Assembly (NCBI GenBank): GCA_035307765.1
Contig: DATGHU010000042.1
Location: 1-64,000 of the forward strand
Source of the DNA: a bacterium
GTDB lineage: Bacteria; Sysuimicrobiota; Sysuimicrobiia; Sysuimicrobiales; Segetimicrobiaceae
Reading direction: 5' to 3'
DNA length: 64,000 nucleotides
Each line of letters opens with the position of its first letter. The stretch's first letter is position 1. The position numbers and the translations under genes were made by a program. The notes below the pieces were generated by a model. It saw only the letters and a program-made list of their open reading frames with translations, was not told where the DNA came from and ran no database searches. Below are positions 56,911 to 64,000 of the stretch, in pieces.

Positions 56911-58137
56911 TCAGGCCTTCCGCACGTCCCGCGACGAGCGCTGCGGGGGACGCCCGATGACGTGGGCAGCGCGCAGTTCCTCGATGCGCTGATCGGTATA
57001 CCCGACCTCGCGCAGCACCTCTTCCGTGTGTTCCCCCAACAGCGGCGGGGGCAGCCGGAACGCCCCCGGGGTCTCGGACAATTTCACTGGCATCCCGAGC
57101 AGTTTCACCTTGCCGTGAATCGGGTGCGGCATCTCCACCAGCATCTGCTGATCGAGGATCTGGGGGTCGCGAAAGACCTCCGCCAGGTTGTAGATCGGGC
57201 CGCAGGCAATACCCCGCTCGTTGAGGAAGGCGACCCACTCCGCCTTGGTTCGCGCCTGAAACGCCGCGTTCAAAATCGGATTCAGTTCCTCCCGGTGCGC
57301 GACGCGATCGTTGTTCGTGCGAAACCGGGGATCCTCCAGCAGTTCGGGGTGTCCCAAGGCGTCGCACAACCGCTTCCACATCACCTCGTTGCCGGAGCAC
57401 AGGTTGAAGGGACCGTCCTGCGCCTGATAGACGCCGAACGGTGACGACAGCGGATGATGGTTTCCGGCCACCCCGGGCGGGGTGTCCGTTTCAAAGTACA
57501 TCCCGGCGCTCCAGGTGAGCAACGCGACCATGGCGTTGACGATCGCGACCTGGACCTCCTGCCCCTGTCCGGTGCGCTCGCGGGCCAACAACGCAAGCAG
57601 GATGCCCCGGCAGGCCGTGGTGGCGCAGGTCAAATCCGCCAGCGCGATGCCGGCGCGGGTCGGACCCGTCGCAGCCTGTCCCGTGATGCTCATGAATCCC
57701 GACATCCCCTGCCCGACCTGATCGAAGCCGGGACGCTGACTGTAGGGCCCGGTACTCCCAAACCCGGTGATCCGGCAGTAGACCAATCGCGGATTTTCGC
57801 GCCGCAACTTCTCTGCCCCCAACCCGAGTCGCTCCATCACCCCGGGGCGGAAGTTCTCCACCAACACGTCCGCACCACGCGCCAGGCGTTGGACGATTTC
57901 CCTGCCGGCCTCGGTTCGAGTGTCGATCGTGATGCTGCGCTTGTTGCGGTTCGCCGCCGCAAAGAAGTAGCTGTTGCCGACCAGATCCTGGCGGAGGCTC
58001 TGATAGCGAGAATGGTCCCCGTCGATGGGTTCGACCTTCACGACATCGGCGCCGAAGTCCCCGAGCTCCTGGGTACAGTACGGCCCGGCGAGAAACCGAG
58101 TCAGGTCTACCACGCGGATACCGTCGAGCGGACGCAT
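56911..58137 (-). CDS. class III CoA-transferase (CaiB/BaiF), first of a pair
   Basis: A 408-residue CoA-transferase: VVDLTRFLAGPYCTQELGDFGAD (in part), NKRSITID, ENFRPGVMERLG, catalytic Asp168 in ALADLT. Two adjacent paralogues of this family can form a heteromer, as in succinyl-CoA:benzylsuccinate or malate CoA-transferases, or act on different acids. Three bases downstream of the crotonase. Confidence 0.94.
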   Translation of the reverse strand: MRPLDGIRVVDLTRFLAGPYCTQELGDFGADVVKVEPIDGDHSRYQSLRQDLVGNSYFFAAANRNKRSITIDTRTEAGREIVQRLARGADVLVENFRPGVMERLGLGAEKLRRENPRLVYCRITGFGSTGPYSQRPGFDQVGQGMSGFMSITGQAATGPTRAGIALADLTCATTACRGILLALLARERTGQGQEVQVAIVNAMVALLTWSAGMYFETDTPPGVAGNHHPLSSPFGVYQAQDGPFNLCSGNEVMWKRLCDALGHPELLEDPRFRTNNDRVAHREELNPILNAAFQARTKAEWVAFLNERGIACGPIYNLAEVFRDPQILDQQMLVEMPHPIHGKVKLLGMPVKLSETPGAFRLPPPLLGEHTEEVLREVGYTDQRIEELRAAHVIGRPPQRSSRDVRKA

Positions 58138-58140
58138 GGA

Positions 58141-58920
58141 CTACCTCCCCTGGAAGCGGGGCCGGCGCTTCTCGAGGAACGCCCGCACCCCCTCGCGATA
58201 GTCGTCACTCTCGTATGCTCGCTCGACGAACGCTGCCAGGACCGACTCCGTCATCTCACCCTCGCCGAGGAGATGCTGCAACATCAGCTTTGCACCCCGC
58301 TGTGACAACGGGGCCTGCTCCGCCAGATGATGCGCATATTCGTATGTTTGCGATTCCAGCGTGCCGGGGTCGCAGACCCGGTTCACGAGGCCCATGGTTT
58401 GAACCTCCTCAACGCCCAGGAGCCGTCCGCTGAATAGGATGTCGCGGGCGTGACTCGGGCCCACGATGCTCGCGAGCCGCCGCGTACTCGCGAGGCCGTA
58501 GATGATGCCCAGCCGCGCCGCGGTGATACCGAACCGAGCGGTACGCGCCGCAAACCGCAGATCGCAGGCAAGCGCCACCTCGAGGCCGCCCCCGACGCAG
58601 AACCCGTGGATCATCGCGATCGTGGGCCTGGGGAACTCGGCCAGCGATCGATCGGCGGCTTCCACCGTCCGGCTGTACCGCCGCGCCGTCGTGCGATCAG
58701 CCCGCACGCGCCCGAACTCCGAAATATCGGCGCCCGAAGCGAACGCCTCTTCGCCGGCGCCCCGGATGACCAGCACGCGGAGGTTCGTATCGACCGCAAG
58801 GTCTGCGAGCAGGGATGGGAGCGCCTGCCACATCTCAAAGCTGATCGCGTTTCGCTTCGCCGGTCGGTTGAACACCAGCGTCGTCACAGCACCGCGCTCT
58901 GCAACGACCAAATCTTCCAT
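58141..58920 (-). CDS. enoyl-CoA hydratase/isomerase-family protein
   Basis: A 259-residue crotonase from ATG 58920 behind ggaggg. The oxyanion region ASGADISEF and the first catalytic Glu in GGGLEVALACD are present. The second is replaced (FGITAARLGI, where hydratases have PE), so isomerase, lyase or other crotonase chemistry is as likely as hydration. First gene of the operon that continues with two CoA-transferases and the lyase. Confidence 0.92.
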   Translation of the reverse strand: MEDLVVAERGAVTTLVFNRPAKRNAISFEMWQALPSLLADLAVDTNLRVLVIRGAGEEAFASGADISEFGRVRADRTTARRYSRTVEAADRSLAEFPRPTIAMIHGFCVGGGLEVALACDLRFAARTARFGITAARLGIIYGLASTRRLASIVGPSHARDILFSGRLLGVEEVQTMGLVNRVCDPGTLESQTYEYAHHLAEQAPLSQRGAKLMLQHLLGEGEMTESVLAAFVERAYESDDYREGVRAFLEKRRPRFQGR

Positions 58921-59078
58921 CCGGCACCCTCCGGTTCCTACTCTCCAGGCCATGAGCGTTCGCGCGAGGCGGGAACCGTTCCTTTCCTCCCGTCCGAGTC
59001 GGAGGCGTGACGGACGCCCAATCATCACGAAATCGCCCCGGCGACAAATCGGCCGGCCCCTCGGGGCGAGGAGGCTAA

Positions 59079-59107
59079 TTGTCAGACTTCAGGGTGGATG
59101 CTACAAT
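59079..59107 (+). promoter_or_regulatory. promoter of the tRNA-Pro gene
   Basis: TTGTCA (59079-59084) and TACAAT (59102-59107) are 17 bases apart, each 5/6 to consensus. The predicted start is four to six bases before the mature tRNA. Confidence 0.8.
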
Positions 59108-59118
59108 GAAGGCCGCGT

Positions 59119-59195
59119 CGGGGAGTAGCGCAGCTTGGCAGCGCGCAGCGTTCGGGACGCTGAGGCCGAGGGTTCAAATCCCTCCTCCCCGACCA
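59119..59195 (+). tRNA. tRNA-Pro (anticodon CGG)
   Basis: A 77-nt cloverleaf: acceptor CGGGGAG/CTCCCCG, D stem GCGC/GCGC, anticodon stem CAGCG/CGCTG with loop TTCGGGA (anticodon CGG, reads CCG), T stem GAGGG/CCCTC with TTCAAAT loop, and an encoded ACCA end. The start with C1 and the GCGCAG D arm are normal for proline tRNAs. Confidence 0.95.
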
Positions 59196-59451
59196 TATCG
59201 AGTGTCCCTCCGGGATTCTGACTATCGCGTTCCGCCCGAGGGCGCGCGGCACGATGCTTCCGCGGGTGACGACCTGGGTGCCGAGAGCGAGCAAGAGACA
59301 GCGCCCGTAACCAAGGCCCAGTGGACACACACAATCCAGAGTCCCACAAAAAAAACAAACCTCGAACGCCCAGATGACGCCTTCGTGTGTCTCCCAACCA
59401 GGCCAATTGGGCATAGAAGCGCTAAGCAATTCGTCGGGTTGGGGGCAGTCA

Positions 59452-60138
59452 GTGGACGCGCGGAACGCGAGGTCTCGAGCGCTGGCGATCATCGGTCTTG
59501 TCGGCGTCATCACGTTCGCGGCCGCCGGAGCGCATGCCGCGCTCACGGTGCACGGCGACCTGGCGGCGTGGAAAGAACTCAACGCTGCCTTCAAAAAACT
59601 GATGGCGCTCTCCTCGTACCGCGTGACGGTCAAGTCCAGCGGAATGACGTCGACGGTCATAGAGATCGGGGGACCGCATTCGTACCATTTACTCTCCCGC
59701 ACAATCACCGACACGGGCGTCTGGACGAACGAAGTCTTCGCCGTCGACGGGCAGATCCGGAAACGCACGACAGGCGTGCCCGGCGTCCCCGAGGAGTGGC
59801 AATGTCCAACAAGCGCCCCGCCGAAGGGTGCCTCGCTGAAAGGCGTGAATTTCGGCGATCCCTTCGAATCCAAAGCCCTCCACGGCATGGTGGACATGTC
59901 GCGTGGGCCGGATACCGTAATCGAAGGGACGTCCGTGCGGACGTATCAATACCTCTTCACTCAATCAGACACTCAATCGGGACAGACGATGAGGACAACA
60001 GATATCGTATCCGTGGGCAAGGCAAACGGATTGCCTCGGCGGATCGTCAATGAGGGGGCCAACGGCGATGTCACCGGAATGACGGATTTTGACGATTTCG
60101 GCGCGCGCATCGTGATGACGCTGCCGCGGTGCAAGTAG
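59452..60138 (+). CDS. exported protein with LolA-like features
   Basis: About 228 residues if the GTG at 59452 is the start (gggg eight bases upstream); the open frame extends to 59374. A signal peptide covers residues 8-30 (ALAIIGLVGVITFAAAGAHA). The mature part has an alternating beta pattern (YRVTVKSSG, TSTVIEIGGPHSYHLLS, EVFAVDGQIRKR) reminiscent of LolA/LppX-type lipoprotein-binding folds. Function unknown. First gene after the tRNA and oriented opposite to the electron-transfer genes. Confidence 0.65.
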   Translation: MDARNARSRALAIIGLVGVITFAAAGAHAALTVHGDLAAWKELNAAFKKLMALSSYRVTVKSSGMTSTVIEIGGPHSYHLLSRTITDTGVWTNEVFAVDGQIRKRTTGVPGVPEEWQCPTSAPPKGASLKGVNFGDPFESKALHGMVDMSRGPDTVIEGTSVRTYQYLFTQSDTQSGQTMRTTDIVSVGKANGLPRRIVNEGANGDVTGMTDFDDFGARIVMTLPRCK

Positions 60139-60337
60139 CCCACATCCTGAGCCTCCGCGTGGCCTTGGCTCGTACCCTCCGTCCTGTTGGTTGAGCTCCC
60201 GGAGTGGACCCGGAAATCTCTGCCCCGCTTGACCTGATGTGATGCTCTCCCGTTTGGGAAACGATACGGACACCTATTGGGGTTGAAGAAAATCCTCGGC
60301 ATCACCCCATATGAACGGACGGCTTCTGTGCGCGTAC

Positions 60338-61297
60338 TTAGTGGCTCGCCGGAGGGCGACGACGCAGCGCCGCGGCGAGGCCGTACGCGAGGGTGAGCGC
60401 GAGCATGCCCGCGACGATCTCGGGCCAGAGATCCCGAGACACCAGCAACCCATCGAGACGCACCGAGACCGCTGTCCCGGCACGCACGGGACCGCCGGAC
60501 AATCGAATGTAGGGTCGTCCGCGTTCGGTAATAGAGCCGTTGGCGCGCACGCCAATCCCGGACGCCCGAATGCTGTGATCCACGAGCAGCTCCACGTCCG
60601 TCGCGCCGTACGGCAACAACCACCGCAGGGTCGCCGTACGGGTGCGCGGCTCGAACCTGAACGTGTACGCGACCTCCATCGTGCCCGGCAGCACCGGCGT
60701 CGCGTCGGTGATCGTCCCGCGCGCCACCTGAGGGTCCCGCCAGCCGCCGACAAATTCTACCGGCTCGGGACCGAGCGGGAGCGGGGACACCTGCGGGAGT
60801 GGGAACACGAGGGGATCCGCGTCCGTCGCGACGATGGCGCGGTCGGTCGCATTTTGCAGACGCTGAATGACGCTCACGCGGAGCCCGCGTTGCAGGGGCT
60901 CGACGACGGCGAACGCGATGGTTCCATGCAGGGCCGTACGGTCCTCGGTGGACTCGAACACGGACAGCTGCACGTCTCGCGCGGGGACCGCGGGAGTCAA
61001 GGCGGCGCGGGCGGTGTACGACACCCCGCCGTATTGAACCTGTACGAGGAACACGCGGATTCCGCCAAGCGGCAGACTGGAAAACGCAAAGCGGCCCTTC
61101 GGATCGGTCGTCGTCCCCCGTGTCGAGGTGGAACCGCGCTCGACGATCTCGAGGTTCACCCGCTGCCCGGCGACCGGATGCACCGGGGGCGTATCATCGA
61201 GCACCACGCCGCGGATCTCGCCGGTCGCGCTTGTTGCCGCTGCGGCTGCGTCGAACGCCCCTATGCTTGTGCCGAGGGCCGCACACACAAGGAGCAC
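60338..61297 (-). CDS. exported, C-terminally anchored protein with transthyretin-like domain
   Basis: A 319-residue protein with a signal peptide (residues 1-20). A carboxypeptidase-regulatory/transthyretin-like beta domain follows (EIRGVVLDD, TTDPKGRFAFSSLPLGG). A second beta-rich region comes next, then one C-terminal transmembrane helix (PEIVAGMLALTLAYGLAAAL) with a basic tail. Such proteins bind or display other exported proteins; no activity can be named. It is third in the same direction after the sulfocyanin-like and Cyc2-like genes (236-bp gap), so a shared role at the cell surface is possible. Confidence 0.7.
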   Translation of the reverse strand: MLLVCAALGTSIGAFDAAAAATSATGEIRGVVLDDTPPVHPVAGQRVNLEIVERGSTSTRGTTTDPKGRFAFSSLPLGGIRVFLVQVQYGGVSYTARAALTPAVPARDVQLSVFESTEDRTALHGTIAFAVVEPLQRGLRVSVIQRLQNATDRAIVATDADPLVFPLPQVSPLPLGPEPVEFVGGWRDPQVARGTITDATPVLPGTMEVAYTFRFEPRTRTATLRWLLPYGATDVELLVDHSIRASGIGVRANGSITERGRPYIRLSGGPVRAGTAVSVRLDGLLVSRDLWPEIVAGMLALTLAYGLAAALRRRPPASH

Positions 61298-61533
61298 CGC
61301 TCCCCCAGCCCTCCGTGAAGATGACCTTACCGCTTCCAGACCTCGGTGGGGGGCGCCAGCGTGTCGACCTTCCTCCGACGGGCAGGACGCGCTCGGCCGT
61401 CGAGCGATGTCCAGGCTATGACCTCATCGCACGACCACGGCGGCGAGTCGGAAAACCGGAACCTCCCCACCGAGGCCTTCGTCACCGACGCCGCTGCGTC
61501 GCCACGCATCCCCTCGTACCCGGACACGAGACG

Positions 61534-62994
61534 CTAGAACGCCCACCAGGTGAACAAGAGAAGCGTGTTGTTGTCGCTGGCGTTGCGTCCATTTCCATCG
61601 TAGTTTGTCGTCCCACCGTTGAACTGTAAGTAGTAGGTGTATTGCAGTCCGACCCGCACATTGAGCCATGGAAAACCCGCGTGTTCATTATCGCTGCCGA
61701 ACGGCGTCCAATCGATTTGAGCAATGATGGCCTGTGAGTTCGGACTGCCGCTCGCGCTCCCCGTCATCGGCGCGGGAGCAAAGAGGGTCGAATCATTGCT
61801 TCCGGAGATGCCGCTGTACGCGAGCGTCAGTCCGTACGTATCGTGCCAGTAATAGGAGGCGGCGAGGCGAAATTGCGTCAGGGAGTTTGACGCATTGCTT
61901 GACAGACCCGCGGCGAAGGACGCGCCCAGGTTTTGCGTCTCGAACAGGATGTTGCTGGTGATGGCGAGGACGTCCGGTCCGAACCGCCGCTGGTAGGTGG
62001 CGTCGAGCCCCCAATCGGTGTACTGATTTTGCGCCGAGGGGCTGAGTGCGCCCGGGATCTGCTGGAGAGGGATATTCATCCACACCCCGCCGACTTCGAA
62101 GAAGTTATTGCCCCACGTGTGCTGGTCGGCGAGCCGGAAATACGGGGCGCCGCCGCTAATGGTGCCAAGGCTCGGGGCGGCGATGTTCATGCTGCTGAGC
62201 AGGTTGGCGCTCCATGTTTGGTAGAGGCCGACTTCGGCAAAGATTGAGTTATCGTACAAACCCGACAGGCTGAGCCCGTAGACCGAAGTGCCGAGCGCGC
62301 TGATCGCCGGGCTCGCAGCCGGCGTGGGTCCGACGAACGGCGTGAGATACGGGAACTGGAAGCCATTGTAGAGGGTGTTGTAGGGATCGCCTCCCGACGG
62401 CTGATTGGCGAGATCGAACCCGAGCAAGAGCGAGTGATCCCCGAACGTGAGATTTTTCGTGATCGCGAGGTCCGACGTAGCCTCAGATGAGACCAACGAT
62501 CCCCCTGGAACGGCAAGGAAGCCCACTTGCTCAAATCCACCGATGCCAAAGTTGTCGCCGAAGGAATACCCCCCCGCGATGAAGAGGGACGTTCCACTTC
62601 CGAGAATATTGAAAAAATTGTTCGTGCCGTAGCCCGCGGGCGCCGTCGGTTGGTCCCTCGCATCGGTCTGGAAGCTCGGTGAAACCACGAGATTGACGGG
62701 AATATGCGACCACGGGCCGGTGCCCCCAGCGAGGGTATAGCCGTTGGCTCTGAAAGAGATACCGAAAGGGGTGAGTTGAGGCCCGAATCCGCCGACATGG
62801 CAGGCGCTGCATGGCGCACCCGTTTGCCCGGAGAAACTCGGCAGTGCATCGGCAGGTCGGACCGCTGGGTATGCCACCACGAGCATCAGGGCGCCCAGGA
62901 GACCCGTGAGCAGATAGACGGACGGACGCAGAATGCTCGTGCGTACCGCTTTCGGTTCCGGAAGGACCTCTCCCCCTCCAGACCTGCTCCTCAC
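61534..62994 (-). CDS. Cyc2-like fused cytochrome c-outer membrane porin
   Basis: 486 residues from GTG 62994. A long signal peptide ends near ADA50. The mature start LPSFSGQTGAPCSACH holds one heme motif CSACH (Cys62, Cys65, His66), then GPQLTPFGISFRANGYTL. The heme box followed by a LTPFGxxFxxxGY stretch is the mark of Cyc2-type fused cytochrome-porins. The remaining 400 residues alternate polar and aromatic positions as in beta-barrels and end WWAF, the C-terminal Phe recognised by the Bam machinery. Cyc2 (485 residues in Acidithiobacillus ferrooxidans, from memory) oxidises Fe(II) at the cell surface. 100 bp downstream of a blue-copper gene. Confidence 0.75.
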   Translation of the reverse strand: MRSRSGGGEVLPEPKAVRTSILRPSVYLLTGLLGALMLVVAYPAVRPADALPSFSGQTGAPCSACHVGGFGPQLTPFGISFRANGYTLAGGTGPWSHIPVNLVVSPSFQTDARDQPTAPAGYGTNNFFNILGSGTSLFIAGGYSFGDNFGIGGFEQVGFLAVPGGSLVSSEATSDLAITKNLTFGDHSLLLGFDLANQPSGGDPYNTLYNGFQFPYLTPFVGPTPAASPAISALGTSVYGLSLSGLYDNSIFAEVGLYQTWSANLLSSMNIAAPSLGTISGGAPYFRLADQHTWGNNFFEVGGVWMNIPLQQIPGALSPSAQNQYTDWGLDATYQRRFGPDVLAITSNILFETQNLGASFAAGLSSNASNSLTQFRLAASYYWHDTYGLTLAYSGISGSNDSTLFAPAPMTGSASGSPNSQAIIAQIDWTPFGSDNEHAGFPWLNVRVGLQYTYYLQFNGGTTNYDGNGRNASDNNTLLLFTWWAF

Positions 62995-63094
62995 GCGGTT
63001 CCCCCCTTCGGCGGTGTGCCTCCGCTCATGACCGAAATGCTCCCGACCAGGCCTGCCTTCTCACCCGCACCCGCGCCGGGGCAGACTGGCCGCG

Positions 63095-63640
63095 CTACTT
63101 TACGGTAAACGTCACCGCGTCCGCCGGGGCCGCGCTCGGTGCGTCGGCCGTCGCCGAAACGATCAGGTTGGCCCACTGTCCGACGGGCGCGTGCCCTTGG
63201 ACGCCGCAGACAAACTCGTACGATCCGGCCTTGCTGGCCTCGAACGTGATCGTCTCCTTGGCACCCTTGGACAACCCCGCGCTATAATCCGATGTGGTCG
63301 CACCCGAAAACACCGGGGCGGCCGCCTCCGGATGCTGGTGCCCGCCGGCGGGCAACACGGCCAAACTGTGATTCAACGCTCCGGCGTTCTCAAAGTGCAC
63401 TACAACCTCCCACCCGGCGGGGACAGTGATCGTCAGGGCTCCACGATTGAGCCCATTGAAGTTCATGGTCTTATTGCTCTTATTCTCACCCGCGGTGATC
63501 GCAAATTCGACCGAGTGCTTCGCCGCGCCCCGGACCGACGCCTGAGGGGCCATCACGATGACTGTTGCTGCGAGCGCCCCGACCGTTAACCCCCGAAGCG
63601 CCCTTACAATAACCGGGGCTACTCTGTGTTCCTGCGTCAC
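63095..63640 (-). CDS. sulfocyanin-like blue-copper protein (cupredoxin)
   Basis: 181 residues from GTG 63640, behind ggaggt six bases upstream. A signal peptide or anchor (about residues 12-38) is followed by a cupredoxin domain with MNFNGLNRGALTITVPAGWEV and NHSLAVLP (His91), typical of sulfocyanin. The C-terminal copper loop reads FVCGVQGHAPVGQW, giving Cys145 and His150; position 155, where the axial Met stands in sulfocyanin and rusticyanin, is Gln. It would carry one electron in the periplasm and is the natural partner of the Cyc2-like protein encoded next. Confidence 0.85.
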   Translation of the reverse strand: MTQEHRVAPVIVRALRGLTVGALAATVIVMAPQASVRGAAKHSVEFAITAGENKSNKTMNFNGLNRGALTITVPAGWEVVVHFENAGALNHSLAVLPAGGHQHPEAAAPVFSGATTSDYSAGLSKGAKETITFEASKAGSYEFVCGVQGHAPVGQWANLIVSATADAPSAAPADAVTFTVK

Positions 63641-63940
63641 ATCAACACCTCCACGCGAGTTCACCGGAACTTTTCGTGTCGAAGTAAGCCGGTCCTGCCT
63701 CCTCCAATCATAAGATGGAGGGCAAATCCACACCATCCGGCCATGAACCGATTTGGGGCTTCCAGCCTTGTGCCTTGTTCCGCGAGCCCTGGGGGACGGC
63801 TTTCTGACAGAAGCATGGCTTCACCGGAACGGCTCTGACACGCGCCGAAGCGGCGTTATGGAACGGGGGGGCAAAACCCGAGGCAACGAGCGGTACCCGC
63901 ATGCGGCGAGGGCTGCCCGAGGATACGCCAGGGGGGCCAT
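63641..63940. other. spacer upstream of the sulfocyanin-like gene
   Basis: No convincing gene. The minus-strand promoter of the electron-transfer genes must lie here; I found no clear -35/-10 pair. Confidence 0.5.
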
Positions 63941-63958
63941 ATCCCTCCTCCCCAACCA
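63941..63958 (+). repeat. 18-bp near-copy of the tRNA-Pro 3' end
   Basis: atccctcctccccaacca matches the 3' end of tRNA-Pro (59178-59195) at 17 of 18 positions, in the same orientation and 4.76 kb away. No cloverleaf can be built upstream of it. This is the arrangement left when an element integrates into a tRNA 3' end, though no integrase lies between the two copies. Confidence 0.45.
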
Positions 63959-64000
63959 AAGCCGACTCGGAGAACACAAATTGTCCCCCTCGTGCTTGGG

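Noticed and set aside
55706-57400. An extended start for the second CoA-transferase at 57400.
   Set aside because: The upstream 165 codons overlap the first CoA-transferase gene and read as its shadow; the GTG at 56905 fits the family N-terminus.
59178-59195. A second tRNA gene at the right end suggested by the CCA-like 3' sequence at 63941.
   Set aside because: No acceptor, D or anticodon stems can be formed upstream of 63941, so it is listed only as a repeat.
59082-59897. Long minus-strand frames across the tRNA-Pro gene, containing GEEGFEPS and LRAAKLRYSPT.
   Set aside because: This is the familiar antisense translation of a tRNA gene, seen as false proteins in many databases; the cloverleaf on the plus strand explains it.

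Overview
This is a GC-rich bacterial chromosome segment of 64 kb. Two long minus-strand housekeeping clusters have the gene order known from Bacillota and related Terrabacteria. One (about 7.8-20.3 kb) reads topA-hslV-hslU-rpsB-tsf-pyrH-frr-uppS-cdsA-dxr-rseP-ispG. The other (about 42.0-53.3 kb) reads smc-ftsY-ylxM-(methyltransferase)-ffh-rpsP-khpA-ylqD-rimM-trmD-rplS-lepB-rnhB. A predicted outer-membrane barrel near the right end argues for a diderm cell. High GC, an archaeal-type S-adenosylmethionine synthetase and abundant ABC-transporter and amidase genes fit an uncultivated Terrabacteria lineage (for example one of the candidate phyla near Bacillota/Armatimonadota), but the taxon is a guess.

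Layout. 0-5 kb: an unknown-function membrane cluster (MoxR-type ATPase, coiled-coil membrane protein, ABC permease, large membrane protein) behind an FmdB-type zinc ribbon. 5-9 kb: a GNAT acetyltransferase, archaeal-type MAT, a rhomboid protease and ispG. 9-20.3 kb: envelope/isoprenoid genes (rseP, dxr, cdsA, uppS), translation factors (frr, pyrH, tsf, rpsB, driven by a clear sigma-70-type promoter), the HslVU protease and topA. 20.3-21.3 kb: a 940-bp spacer with a strong promoter facing topA and a tandem 11-bp repeat. 21.3-29.7 kb (+): a probable catabolic/uptake cluster with a SAF-domain dehydrogenase, a SorC-type regulator, a zinc-ribbon/TIM-barrel fusion, a phosphoesterase and a three-gene ABC importer. 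29.6-34.9 kb (-): an oligopeptide-type ABC importer with an M24 peptidase-like protein and a HAD phosphatase. 35-38.5 kb: DinB-like protein, amidase, two small unknown genes and an ECHDC3-like crotonase.

38.5-40.2 kb is a low-GC insert holding a recombinase remnant and a RES/Xre toxin-antitoxin pair; four 11-bp direct repeats lie over its promoter. 40.2-54.6 kb: an acyl-CoA ligase, the second housekeeping cluster and a glycosyltransferase. 54.8-58.9 kb (-): a four-gene acyl-CoA operon (crotonase, two class III CoA-transferases, HMG-CoA-lyase-family enzyme).

From 59.1 kb, directly after a tRNA-Pro(CGG) gene, the gene content changes to exported proteins. The notable pair is a sulfocyanin-like blue-copper protein followed by a protein built like Cyc2: signal peptide, one CxxCH heme motif just after the cleavage site, then an outer-membrane barrel ending in Phe. 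Together they form a candidate iron-oxidation or extracellular electron-transfer route. The segment may have been acquired: an 18-bp near-copy of the tRNA 3' end lies at 63,941. All functional calls rest on reading motifs by eye; no database search was run.
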